A stretch of DNA of 64,000 nt, taken from NCBI GenBank assembly GCA_964574935.1, contig CAZNOZ010000002.1, forward strand, positions 1-64,000, in the 5' to 3' direction. The translations under genes and the position numbers were made by a program. Under the pieces are notes generated by a model. It did no database searches. It was not told the DNA's origin and saw only the letters and a program-made list of their open reading frames with translations. The stretch's first letter is position 1. The number at the start of each line of letters is the position of its first letter. The stretch is from JBBECE01 sp964574935 (lineage in GTDB: Bacteria; Pseudomonadota; Alphaproteobacteria; Rhizobiales; Devosiaceae). Positions 35,530-44,173 of the stretch are shown in pieces.

Positions 35530-37203
35530 TCAGAACAGTCCCTCGACCCTTCCGTCGGCATCCAGCCCGATGGCCTCGGCGGCCGGCGTGCGTGGCAAGC
35601 CCGGCATGGTCATGATGTCGCCGGCGATCGCGACCACGAACCCCGCCCCGGCGCTCAGGCGCACGTCGCGCACATTCATCGAGTGGTTTGAGGGTGCGCC
35701 CTTCAGGGCCGGGTCGGTCGAGAACGAGTACTGGGTCTTTGCGATGCATACGGGCAGCCGCGCGTAGCCAGCGGCGTCCCAGGCCTTGAGCTGGTTGCGG
35801 ACCCTGGAATCGGCGGTGACCTCGGAGGCGTGGTAGATCTCGGTGGCGATCGCGGCGATCTTTTTGAACAGCGGCAGGTCGTCAGGATATAGCGGCGCGA
35901 ACTGCGACGGCGCCTGGGTGAGAGCCGCGACCTCGCGGGCCAGCTCCTCGGCGCCGGCGCCGCCACCGGCCCAGTGATCGGCCACGACCGCCCTGGTGCC
36001 GAGTTCGGCGGCGATCTCCATGATCACCTGGAGTTCGTCTTCACTGTCGGACGTGAAGCGGTTGACCGCGACGATCGGCGGGACGCCGAACTTCTTGACG
36101 TTCTGGATGTGCCGGACGAGGTTGGCGGCGCCGTCCCGGACCGCCTTGGGGTTGTCGACGCCCAGATCCTGGCCCGCGACCCCGGCATGCATCTTCAACG
36201 CCCTGACGGTTGCGACAACCACCGCGGCGGCGGGCTTCAACCCGGCGCGGCGGCACTTGATGTCGAAGAACTTCTCGGCGCCCAGATCGGCCCCGAAGCC
36301 GGCTTCGGTCACCACGTAGTCGGCGAGCTTGAGGGCGGTTGTCGTGGAAATCAGCGAATTGCAGCCGTGCGCGATATTGGCGAAGGGGCCGCCGTGGATG
36401 AATGCGGGGTTGTGCTCGAGGGTCTGAACGAGATTGGGCATCAACGCATCGCGCAGCAGCACGCTCATGGCGCCCGCCGCGTTCAGATCGCGCGCCCGGA
36501 TCGGCTCGCGCGCCAGGTTCTGGGCGACAACGATGTCACCGAGCCGCTCGCCGAGTTCGGCGAGATCCCGCACCAGGCAGAAAATCGCCATCACTTCGGA
36601 GGCCACGGTGATGTCGAAGCCGTCCTCGCGGGGAAATCCGTTGGCCACCCCGCCGAGCGAGGAGACGATCCGCCGCAGCGCCCGATCGTTCATGTCGACG
36701 ACGCGGCGCCAGGCGACGCGGCGCGCGTCGATGCCGAGCCGGTTGCCCCAGTAGACGTGGTTGTCGAGCATTGAGGCGAGCAGATTGTGGGCGACGCCGA
36801 TGGCATGAAAGTCGCCGGTGAAATGCAGATTGATGTCTTCCATCGGCACCACCTGCGCGCGGCCGCCCCCGGCGGCGCCGCCCTTCATCCCAAAACAGGG
36901 GCCCAGCGACGGCTCGCGAAGGCAGATCGCGGTGTTCAGTCCGATGCGATTCAGGGCGTCCCCCAGGCCCACCGTGGTGGTGGTCTTGCCTTCGCCGGCG
37001 GGGGTCGGGGTCATGGCGGTGACCAGGATCAACTTGCCGTCGGGGCGGTCCCTGAGGGAATCGACGAAGTCCAGGGAGACCTTGGCCTTGTGCCTTCCGT
37101 AGGGGACGAGCGCGTCGGCGGGGATCGCCAAACGCTCGGCGATCTCGGCGATCGGCAGCAACGGCGTGGACCGGGCGATGTCGAGATCGGACTGTGCGGG
37201 CAT
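35530..37203 (-). CDS. fhs: Formate-tetrahydrofolate ligase
   Basis: A 557-residue enzyme that makes 10-formyl-tetrahydrofolate from formate, THF and ATP. TPTPAGEGKTTTTVGLGDAL is the P-loop. GKGGAAGGG-like FGMKGGAAGGGRAQV, MEDINLHFTGDFHAI, and FANIAHGCNSL near the middle are diagnostic. The length matches the family. It feeds one-carbon units to purine synthesis, where PurH, also in this window, uses 10-formyl-THF. It is transcribed toward the FeeM-like gene and divergently from DoxX. Confidence 0.97.
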   Translation of the reverse strand: MPAQSDLDIARSTPLLPIAEIAERLAIPADALVPYGRHKAKVSLDFVDSLRDRPDGKLILVTAMTPTPAGEGKTTTTVGLGDALNRIGLNTAICLREPSLGPCFGMKGGAAGGGRAQVVPMEDINLHFTGDFHAIGVAHNLLASMLDNHVYWGNRLGIDARRVAWRRVVDMNDRALRRIVSSLGGVANGFPREDGFDITVASEVMAIFCLVRDLAELGERLGDIVVAQNLAREPIRARDLNAAGAMSVLLRDALMPNLVQTLEHNPAFIHGGPFANIAHGCNSLISTTTALKLADYVVTEAGFGADLGAEKFFDIKCRRAGLKPAAAVVVATVRALKMHAGVAGQDLGVDNPKAVRDGAANLVRHIQNVKKFGVPPIVAVNRFTSDSEDELQVIMEIAAELGTRAVVADHWAGGGAGAEELAREVAALTQAPSQFAPLYPDDLPLFKKIAAIATEIYHASEVTADSRVRNQLKAWDAAGYARLPVCIAKTQYSFSTDPALKGAPSNHSMNVRDVRLSAGAGFVVAIAGDIMTMPGLPRTPAAEAIGLDADGRVEGLF

Positions 37204-37373
37204 GGGCGGTTCCGGTTGCGGCCGGCGGGGCCGAAGCTCTGGGTATTACGGTGATTTCGGGATGGCAAGGCGGCTGCGTAGGGGGTAGGTCCTATGTACG
37301 GCTTGACCCGTGCCAAGGTAGGGAAGGTCGAGCTTACTGGCTTGTGCCCTATTGAAACTCACGAGGGGAAACA

Positions 37374-37856
37374 ATGACCGAGGTTGCCACTCCGCGCGGA
37401 TTTGTCGTTTTGCTACGCATCTTGCTGGCATGGGTGTTCCTGTATGCCGCCTCCCATCAGGCGTTCGAACCCGGCTGGAGCGCCGCCGGGTTCCTCGCCA
37501 ACACCAAGACGTTCAACTTCCTGTTCGCGCCTCTGGCTTCTCCGGGGCTGGCTCCGGTGATCTCGTTCCTGGTGGCCTGGGGACATCTGCTGATCGGCCT
37601 GTCGCTGCTCGCGGGGCTGGCGCTGCGGGTGAGCGCCGCTTTCGGGGCGCTTCTGATGATCCTCTACTGGATGGCCCACATGGACTTTCCGTTCATCACC
37701 AACACCAACAACTTCATCGTCGACGACCACATCATCTACGGGGTCGTTCTGGTGATGCTGATCGTGGTGAAAGCGGGCCACGTCTGGGGGCTCGATACGT
37801 GGGCCAGCAAGCAGGATTTCGCGAAGGGCGGAATAGTCGGCTGGGCGGTCAACTAG
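37374..37856 (+). CDS. DoxX family membrane protein
   Basis: A 160-residue, four-TM protein of the DoxX family. The first segment is VVLLRILLAWVFLYAASHQAF, followed by FAPLASPGLAPVISFLVAWGH, a third with SAAFGALLMILYWM, and a fourth with IIYGVVLVMLIVVKAGH. The tail AKGGIVGWAVN ends the protein. DoxX members are linked to quinone-dependent redox or sulfur chemistry in some organisms, but the family is broad. GAGGGGAAACA before ATG 37374 is a good ribosome-binding site. A decayed second copy lies 1.9 kb downstream. Confidence 0.88.
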   Translation: MTEVATPRGFVVLLRILLAWVFLYAASHQAFEPGWSAAGFLANTKTFNFLFAPLASPGLAPVISFLVAWGHLLIGLSLLAGLALRVSAAFGALLMILYWMAHMDFPFITNTNNFIVDDHIIYGVVLVMLIVVKAGHVWGLDTWASKQDFAKGGIVGWAVN

Positions 37857-38099
37857 CGACCGAAGCGCCGGCGCCGGACGGCAATACCGAGCGTCGCCGT
37901 CGGCGGTCGGCGGGAATTGGGTTGACCAACGCCGTTGGCGACGACGCGACGCGGTCAACACACAGGGGCACGTGTAAAATGGCTGTGGATTGCCGCCCAT
38001 AAAGAGAGACGCGATTGACGAAGGTCAAGCCTTCGAAACCGTAATCTGCTAAATGTGCTCGCGAATCATCGGGTTCGGACAAGTCGGCAGGGGGAGACC

Positions 38100-38609
38100 A
38101 TGAACGCAACGCAAGCTCGCGTGCCCGTTTTTGTGCGTCAAATCCGTGCCTGGCCAATTGGAATGTTGGCCGGGTTCGCGGGTGGCCTCGCGGAGGTGGC
38201 GTGGATTGTCCTGTATCAATCCATGGCGGGCCATGAGGCCGCGGTCGTTGCCCGCGGGGTGACGCAATCGTTGATGCCGAACATCGTCCCGGCTCAGGCC
38301 GCGGCGCCTGTTGGTGTTGCCATTCACATGGGGCTCGCGATGGTGCTGGGGGTTGTCATCGCCATGCTCGTCAGCAGAGTTCTGCCGCGCATCGTCGGGA
38401 CCGCTGCGGAGGCGGTGGTTGTGGTCGGTGTGCTGGCCGGCGTGTGGGCAGTGAATTTCTTCGTGATTTTGCCTGCCCTGAACCCCGACTTTGTCTCGCT
38501 TGTCCCCTATGGGGTGAGTTTCACTTCCAAAGTGCTGTTCGGCTTCGCGGCAGCTTTCGTCTTCTGGTGCGCTCAGCGGTTTCGCTCGTCCCAGGCGCAA
38601 AGACTCTAG
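38100..38609 (+). CDS. Membrane protein of unknown function (operon gene 1)
   Basis: A 169-residue protein I do not recognise. It has about four hydrophobic segments: IGMLAGFAGGLAEVAWIVLY, VGVAIHMGLAMVLGVVIAML, EAVVVVGVLAGVWAVNFFVI and KVLFGFAAAFVFWC. An extramembrane region between the first two carries ARGVTQSLMPNIVP. The start ATG 38100 is fixed by GGGGGAGA just upstream. It is the first of three closely spaced genes for small membrane proteins, and the next starts 11 bases after its stop. Confidence 0.72.
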   Translation: MNATQARVPVFVRQIRAWPIGMLAGFAGGLAEVAWIVLYQSMAGHEAAVVARGVTQSLMPNIVPAQAAAPVGVAIHMGLAMVLGVVIAMLVSRVLPRIVGTAAEAVVVVGVLAGVWAVNFFVILPALNPDFVSLVPYGVSFTSKVLFGFAAAFVFWCAQRFRSSQAQRL

Positions 38610-38620
38610 GGAGACCTCCC

Positions 38621-39085
38621 ATGTCCAAAGAACTGCTTCTCATGCTTCACCCCACGTTCGGAGTTCTCGCCCTGATCAGCGCGGTGTGGGTCTTCGTCGA
38701 AACGCTGAATGCGCGCGAAGTCAACACTGGCCGCATCCGCAACGCGGGCGCTCTGACAGCCGTTCTGATGTGGCTCACCTATGTCGTCGGGGGCTACTGG
38801 TACGTGGTCTACTACGCGGCGGACAAGGCGATCATCAATGCCGGGCCGTGGAGCATTTCCCATTCGTTCTTCATGGAAACCAAGGAGCATGTTTTCCTCA
38901 TGCTGCTGTTGCTCGCCACATTCCTGGCGATCGCGGTGCGCGGCGAGGTCGTGACATCGAAGGCGACGCGTGGCGTGGTGCTGTGGGTTTCAGGGCTGGT
39001 CGTGCTGACAGCATTGGCCATGGAAGGCGCGGGCGCGTTCATCAGCATGGGCGTCAAGGTCGCTCTGCTGGCGACGCAGGCATGA
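38621..39085 (+). CDS. Four-TM membrane protein of unknown function (operon gene 2)
   Basis: A 154-residue protein, no family recognised. Four membrane segments are clear, near residues 7-28, 44-67, 90-110 and 118-145. H10 in segment one (LHPTFG), and H81 and H90 around segment three (SISHSFFMETKEHVF), are placed as heme-ligand histidines are in small b-type cytochromes, but this is inference only. An aromatic cluster YWYVVYY ends segment two. AGGGAGACC precedes ATG 38621. It sits between the two other small membrane genes, 11 and 13 bases from them. Confidence 0.72.
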   Translation: MSKELLLMLHPTFGVLALISAVWVFVETLNAREVNTGRIRNAGALTAVLMWLTYVVGGYWYVVYYAADKAIINAGPWSISHSFFMETKEHVFLMLLLLATFLAIAVRGEVVTSKATRGVVLWVSGLVVLTALAMEGAGAFISMGVKVALLATQA

Positions 39086-39098
39086 GGAGATCCCAGCC

Positions 39099-39425
39099 AT
39101 GACGATGAACCAGACCGAAGACAGTTCAACCGAATCAGCCGGAACCACCATCACGGCGTTCGGGGTGTCCTATGCCATCACCAGTTTCCTGAGTGCGCTG
39201 CTGGTGGTCTGGAAAGAAAGCAGTCAGGCCGTTCACGACACTCTGGCGGCGATTACCGGCCATCATTGGGTAACCCATGGCGCCTTGGACGTGATCGTGT
39301 TCGTCGGGCTCGGCCTCTTGCTGAGCCGGACGCGCATGGCTGCTATGAGCGGGAGGTGGTTGATCACCACCGTTGTCGGGGCGACCGTGGTCAGCGGCCT
39401 GATCATCGCTGGTTACTTCATCTGA
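39099..39425 (+). CDS. Small membrane protein of unknown function (operon gene 3)
   Basis: A 108-residue protein, not recognised. A polar, Thr/Ser-rich N-terminal tail of about 20 residues precedes three hydrophobic segments: YAITSFLSALLVVW, LDVIVFVGLGLLLS and LITTVVGATVVSGLIIAGYF. Histidines cluster between the first two (H46, H55, H56, H60). AGGAGA lies before ATG 39099. It is the last gene of the trio, and the decayed DoxX follows. Confidence 0.7.
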   Translation: MTMNQTEDSSTESAGTTITAFGVSYAITSFLSALLVVWKESSQAVHDTLAAITGHHWVTHGALDVIVFVGLGLLLSRTRMAAMSGRWLITTVVGATVVSGLIIAGYFI

Positions 39426-39586
39426 GGGGCGCTACGCGGCCTGGCAACGCCTGCCGCGCCACCGTGCCTTTGCCTCCAACGCTGCGTGCGTCGGGCAGCC
39501 GGCAGATCAAGGTCGTCGGCGGTGTCGGGTGCCGGCGCGGTCCTGGTGCCGATCGTAGGGAAGCGGGCGGACTGGCCTCAATCCCG

Positions 39587-39825
39587 CCAACACCAACAAC
39601 TTCATCGTCGACGACCATATCGTCTACGCGGTCGTGCTGGTGTTGCTGATCGTGTGGAAGGCGGGCCATGCCTGGGGGCTCGACAGCTGGGCGAGCAAGC
39701 AGGATTTCGCCAAGGGCGGAATCGTCGGCTGGGCGGTCAACTCGCGACCGAAACGCGGACGCCGGGCGGCTATTCGCCCGGCGCTTGCGCTTGTGCCGCC
39801 TCGGCGCCCTGGGGCAGAGCGGTGA
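39587..39825 (+). pseudogene. Remnant of a second DoxX gene (C-terminal third)
   Basis: Bases 39587-39768 align with 37699-37880, the 3' third of the intact DoxX gene and its flank. The product shares TNNFIVDDHI, KAGHAWGLD and ASKQDFAKGGIVGWAVN. Many differences are silent or conservative, which suggests a genuine paralogue that later lost its 5' two thirds. The old TAG stop is TCG here, so the frame runs on to 39825 into the 3' end of the convergent ABC gene. No start region or homologous 5' part is present upstream. Confidence 0.8.
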
Positions 39826-40600
39826 GTGCCTCTTGGGCGCCGATCGCATCTTCGCGGCTGCCGGCGATGATCAGTGACAGCACGTCGTGCTCGGTGGTCT
39901 TGCGAACGTAGCGGTCACCGACATATTCGCCGCGCTTGAGCACCATCACCCGATCGCCGACCTGGAAGATGTCCTGCAGGCGGTGGGAGATGATGATCTG
40001 GGCGACGTTCTGGCGCTTGAGTTCGAGCATCGTCTCGAGCAGTCGCTCGGTGGCCACCACCGAGAGATTGGCGGTGGGCTCGTCGAGGATGATGACCTTG
40101 GGCTCGAAGGAGATGGCGCGGGCAATGGCGACGGACTGCTGACGCCCGCCGGAGAGGCTCTCGACCTTCTGGAAGACCGAGTTGACGTCGACCTTGAGGC
40201 GCTGCAGGACGTCGTTGGCGTCGGTGTACATCTTCCTGCGGTCCACGAAGAGCCCGCGCTGCGGCCAGCGGCCGAGGAAGATGTTCTGCCCCACATCCAT
40301 GTTCCCGCACAGGGCGAAGTCCTGGTAGATCATCTCGATGCCGACTTCGCGGCTCTCGTGCGGGGAACGGAAGTTCGTCGGCCTGCCGTCGACAAGAACC
40401 TCGCCGGTGTCGCGGTGATAGGCGCCGGTGAGGATCTTCATCAGCGTCGACTTGCCGGCCGCGTTGTCGCCCACCAGGCCCAGGATCTCGCCGGGATACA
40501 AGGTCAGATCGACGTCGATCAGCGCCTTGACGGCGCCGAACGACTTGTAGATATGCCGCATCTCGATGATCGGTGCGTTGGAGGTGCCGGATTCAGGCAT
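39770..40600 (-). CDS. Sugar ABC transporter ATP-binding protein (CUT2 type, single NBD)
   Basis: A 276-residue ABC ATPase. Walker A is GDNAAGKST (Ala where Gly is usual in GDNGAGKST), the Q-loop is MIYQDFAL, the signature is LSGGRQQSVAIARA, Walker B is VIILDEPTANL and the switch histidine is in IISHRL. It is a single-domain member like FrcA, unlike the duplicated RbsA type. A disordered Ala/Gln-rich tail ends it. Its start overlaps the permease stop by eight bases. It powers import by the fused permease and the binding protein upstream. Confidence 0.95.
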   Translation of the reverse strand: MPESGTSNAPIIEMRHIYKSFGAVKALIDVDLTLYPGEILGLVGDNAAGKSTLMKILTGAYHRDTGEVLVDGRPTNFRSPHESREVGIEMIYQDFALCGNMDVGQNIFLGRWPQRGLFVDRRKMYTDANDVLQRLKVDVNSVFQKVESLSGGRQQSVAIARAISFEPKVIILDEPTANLSVVATERLLETMLELKRQNVAQIIISHRLQDIFQVGDRVMVLKRGEYVGDRYVRKTTEHDVLSLIIAGSREDAIGAQEALTALPQGAEAAQAQAPGE

Positions 40601-42860
40601 TTTCGGGCTCCGATATCGGTTTGGATCGTCGTCGCAGCGCCTGGCGGATCATGCCGAACAGATTGTACTGGCGCACCCAGATGTCGACCAGCACGGAGAT
40701 GATCAGAACGCCGCCGATGAAGACGTTGACGTAGTGCTGGGGCATCGAAAATCCTTCGATATTCAGCTGCAGCAGCGAGCGGACGAGCGTGATGACGGCG
40801 GCGCCGGCCAGCGAGCCGATGATAGTGCCGAAGCCGCCGAAGATCGAGCCGCCGCCGATGATCACCGAGGCAATGGCGTCGAGCTCGCGGAACTGGCCGG
40901 CGGTGGGATTGAAGGAGCGGAAATAGGCGACGTTGATGACACCGGCCATGGCGGCGCAGAACCCGGACAGAACCAGCGCGATCACGCGCACCCTGTTGGT
41001 CGAGATGCCGGCATAGTCGGCGGCACGTCGGTTGCCTCCGGTGGCATAGACCATCTGGCCGAACACCGTGCGTCCGAGCACGATCGCCGCGACGACCGCC
41101 ACCAGAACCATCCAGATCGTCTGTACGGAGATGACGTCGGTCACGGCGCTGATCGGGAAGGGGGGCTGGGGCAAGGACAGATAGTTGAGGATATCTCCGA
41201 CCTTGCGGCCGATGAGGTTGAACGGTTCGGCCCAGCCGGTGAGCTGCTGGCCGGCGACGAACCAGGCGGCGAGGCCGCGACCCATGTAGAACATGCCGAG
41301 GGTCGCGATGAAGGCGGGCAAGCCGAAACCGACCGTGACGATGGCGTTCATCACCCCGGCGAGGGTGCCGGCCATCAGCCCCATGGTCATCGCGGTGACG
41401 GGGTCGAGACCCAGCACCTTCAGACAATAGGCGGTGGTCGAACCGGCCAGGGCCAGCACCGCGCCGACCGACAGATCGATGTCGGCGGCGGCGATGACAT
41501 AGGTCAGTCCGACCGTCAGGATCGCCAGCTCGGTATAGTTGAGCAGGAGCGCGAAGGTGTTGGGCAGCCCGGCCCAGAAGTCGGGTCTCAGATACAGGCC
41601 CACGAGCCACAATCCCACCGCCAGCATGATGGCGAGGGCGTCGCGGCGTCCCAGGAACCGGCCGACGAAGGTCTTGGCGCCCAGCGCCCGATCGGTGGCG
41701 ACGGTGCCGACGGTCTGGGCACCGACCCCGGCCACGCCGCCGGTATCGGTGATCCGTGGCGGCGGTTTGGCGCGCAACCGCGCCCACAGGCGCTGAATCA
41801 GTTTGCGGCGGATGACGTAGGGCTCGATCATCACGGCGAGGATCAGCAGGGCGCCGATGAAGACCGGAATGGCGCCGGCGGGCAGGGTGAACTTCGCCTT
41901 GACCGCGATGATCTCGCCGTTGATCTCGACCTCGCGAATGATGTCCCAGCCCTCGCGCAGGACCTTGTTGATCAGCGCGACGAGCACCGCGCCCAGATAG
42001 CTGCCCAGGACGCGTCCGCGGCCCCCCAGGATCGAGGCGCCGCCGATGATGACGGAGGCGATGACGATGAGCTCGCTGAGCACCCCGGCCGCCGAGGTGA
42101 TGCCCTTGTTCTGGGCGACGGTCATCAACGCGGCGAGCGTCGCGCACAGCGAAGAAATCACATAGGCGCGGATGCGCACCCAGTTGGACGGGATGCCCGC
42201 GTAGACCGCCGCCTGTTCGTTGCCGCCGGTGGCGAAGGTCTCGTAACCCTGACGGGTCTTGGCCAACACCACGGCGCCGAGGGCGACGACGATCAGGACG
42301 ATGAAGACCTGGTTGTTGAACCCCCATTGGTTTTCCTCGCCCAGGGAGAAGAACCAGTGGTGGGCGGGCTCCTTGGCCTTCAGCGAGTAGAGGATCGAGC
42401 GGCCGGCCGTCATCCCCAGCACCAGACCCCGGCCGATGAACAGAATCGTCAGGGTGGCGATGAAGGACGGGACCTTGAGGAAGGTGACCAGAACCCCGTT
42501 GATGAGCCCGATCGTGGTGCCAAGCGCCAGGCAGACAGCGATCGCGGGCACCACCCCCATGTCGTAATGGGCAGGGTTGAAGACGAAGGAGAAGGTGACG
42601 CCGATCAATCCCAGGGTGGAGCCGACGGAAAGGTCGAGGTCCTTGTTGGCGATGACAAAGGTCATGCCGACGGCCATCACGCCGAAGCGGGACGAGTCGC
42701 GCAGCAGCGATTGCAGGCCTTCGGTGCTGGCGAAAAACGCCGGATTGAGCACGGCGCCGCCGATGACGAGCAGCGCCATCAGCGACAACAGCCCGATTTC
42801 CCAGCCGCCGATGAGCTCGAGCGGCAAGCGCCGGTCCGGTTTGACGGCGTTATCGGTCAT
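40593..42860 (-). CDS. Fused tandem sugar ABC permease (two RbsC-like domains)
   Basis: A 755-residue protein made of two complete RbsC-type permease domains (about 1-365 and 415-745) joined by a cytoplasmic linker. Each half carries the same motifs: NKDLDLSVGSTLGLIG and AADIDLSVGAVLALAG, then VPSFIATLTILFIGRG and LPAFIATLGMFYMGRG, then ATGGNEQAAVYAGI and ATGGNRRAADYAGI. In ordinary CUT2 systems two such chains dimerise, and here one polypeptide supplies both. The halves differ throughout, so the fusion is of old paralogues and not a recent tandem copy. The substrate is unknown, but ribose/fructose-like sugars or polyols are typical. Confidence 0.93.
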   Translation of the reverse strand: MTDNAVKPDRRLPLELIGGWEIGLLSLMALLVIGGAVLNPAFFASTEGLQSLLRDSSRFGVMAVGMTFVIANKDLDLSVGSTLGLIGVTFSFVFNPAHYDMGVVPAIAVCLALGTTIGLINGVLVTFLKVPSFIATLTILFIGRGLVLGMTAGRSILYSLKAKEPAHHWFFSLGEENQWGFNNQVFIVLIVVALGAVVLAKTRQGYETFATGGNEQAAVYAGIPSNWVRIRAYVISSLCATLAALMTVAQNKGITSAAGVLSELIVIASVIIGGASILGGRGRVLGSYLGAVLVALINKVLREGWDIIREVEINGEIIAVKAKFTLPAGAIPVFIGALLILAVMIEPYVIRRKLIQRLWARLRAKPPPRITDTGGVAGVGAQTVGTVATDRALGAKTFVGRFLGRRDALAIMLAVGLWLVGLYLRPDFWAGLPNTFALLLNYTELAILTVGLTYVIAAADIDLSVGAVLALAGSTTAYCLKVLGLDPVTAMTMGLMAGTLAGVMNAIVTVGFGLPAFIATLGMFYMGRGLAAWFVAGQQLTGWAEPFNLIGRKVGDILNYLSLPQPPFPISAVTDVISVQTIWMVLVAVVAAIVLGRTVFGQMVYATGGNRRAADYAGISTNRVRVIALVLSGFCAAMAGVINVAYFRSFNPTAGQFRELDAIASVIIGGGSIFGGFGTIIGSLAGAAVITLVRSLLQLNIEGFSMPQHYVNVFIGGVLIISVLVDIWVRQYNLFGMIRQALRRRSKPISEPENA

Positions 42861-42914
42861 GGCGGGAATTCGAACCCCGGTCGAATTCGGTTAAACGGGA
42901 TCGGTCAAACAAAG

Positions 42915-42945
42915 GGCCGCGGAAGGGAGTGTCCCTCCCGCGGCC
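42915..42945 (-). terminator. Hairpin between binding-protein and permease genes
   Basis: Arms GGCCGCGG and CCGCGGCC, with inner AGGGA/TCCCT pairs around a GTG loop, form a 13-bp stem broken by one A/C mismatch. On the minus-strand transcript it is followed by CTTTGTTTG, a weak U-run. Such hairpins after a binding-protein gene usually protect its mRNA or attenuate transcription, giving an excess of binding protein over permease. Confidence 0.75.
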
Positions 42946-42973
42946 GCTGGTTACGCCAAATTGGCGAAGCCCT

Positions 42974-44056
42974 CTAGTTCTCGAACCGAGAACCGACAGC
43001 CCCGACCGAGTCCGCGGTCACGAGCTGTGCGCGGGTGTCGAGGTTGGCCGCCGAGATGCCACGGTCGATCTGCAGATAGAGCTGCATGACCGGCCAGAAT
43101 CCCTGCAGGAACGGCTGCTGACCGAGCGAACCGGTGAGGTTGCCGGCGGCAATGGCCTCCTGCTGGGCCGGACCGAGGTCGAACCCGTAGGCGCAGGTCG
43201 TGTTGGTGCCGCCCGTCTGCTCGATGGCGCTCGCCAGAGCCGGCGTGAACACGTTGTTGCCGGCAAACACACCGACCACGTCGCCGCGCTGCTCGATCAG
43301 GGAGATGATGGCGTTCGCCGGATCGTTCGGATCGGCGTCGACGCCCACATTCTCAGGACCGGCGTCGACCTGGAAGGCGTCCAGCATGCCGTTGGCCGAA
43401 AGCGTGGCGACGATGGCATTGAACGCGGAGGTCACGCGGTTGTTGACCTCGACGTTACCCATCGCGGTCGAGTTGGGCAGGATGATCGAGCCCGAAGTGA
43501 CGCCGCGGTCGATCAGGCAGTTGACCAGCGCCTCGCCGGCGATGGCGGCCGCCGAAGCGTCCTGGCCGGTGTGGCTGATGGAGTTGCGATGCAGGATCGA
43601 CGGATCGTACGAGTTGGTCGTCGCGACCGGGATGCCGTTGGCTTCGGCGGTCCTGACGATATCGTCGTAGGCGCCGACCTGCGGCGTCGTCATGATGATG
43701 CCGTCGAGATTCGGATCGTTGATGATCTGGTTGAGAATCTCGATCTCACGGGCCGGATCGTCGACCGGGGACTCCGAACCGAGCAGCAACACCTTTGCGC
43801 CGATCATGTTGGCGGCAACCGTGGCGCCGACATAGACGGGATCGAAGAAGCCGTTGCCGGCGGTGTGCGTCACGATGGCGAAGGTGAGAATGCCATCATT
43901 GGAATGGAAGTCCTTGGTGCCCGGGGCTTCTTTCGCTGCGTCCTCGAAGCTGTAGCCACCCACTGCCCTTTCAACGGCCCCCGACTGAGCCATCGCGGCC
44001 GACGTGCCTACGGCCAAAAGCGCGCCAGCGCCGATTGTTGCCAGAAGAGTTTTCAT
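42974..44056 (-). CDS. Sugar ABC transporter periplasmic binding protein
   Basis: A 360-residue periplasmic substrate-binding protein of the LacI-like (Peripl_BP_4) type. The signal peptide is MKTLLATIGAGALLAVGTSA, cleaved near AMAQ. The mature part has the two-lobed pattern: ILTFAIVTHTAGNGFFDPVY, then LNQIINDPNLDGIIMTTPQV, GIPVATTNSYD, and the second lobe GDVVGVFAGNNVFTPALASA and GSLGQQPFLQGFWPV. The ligand cannot be read off. It is the first gene of the transporter operon, and GGAGGAA lies before the ATG. Confidence 0.94.
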   Translation of the reverse strand: MKTLLATIGAGALLAVGTSAAMAQSGAVERAVGGYSFEDAAKEAPGTKDFHSNDGILTFAIVTHTAGNGFFDPVYVGATVAANMIGAKVLLLGSESPVDDPAREIEILNQIINDPNLDGIIMTTPQVGAYDDIVRTAEANGIPVATTNSYDPSILHRNSISHTGQDASAAAIAGEALVNCLIDRGVTSGSIILPNSTAMGNVEVNNRVTSAFNAIVATLSANGMLDAFQVDAGPENVGVDADPNDPANAIISLIEQRGDVVGVFAGNNVFTPALASAIEQTGGTNTTCAYGFDLGPAQQEAIAAGNLTGSLGQQPFLQGFWPVMQLYLQIDRGISAANLDTRAQLVTADSVGAVGSRFEN

Positions 44057-44173
44057 GCGTTCCTCCCTTACCGCGCCGGATAGCCGGCGGGTTTTTTTGG
44101 TACGGCGCCGATACTAGTAGACCTGTCGGGCGATGAGAAGCCCGTGTTTGGATCGCGCGATCGGGGCGGCGTG

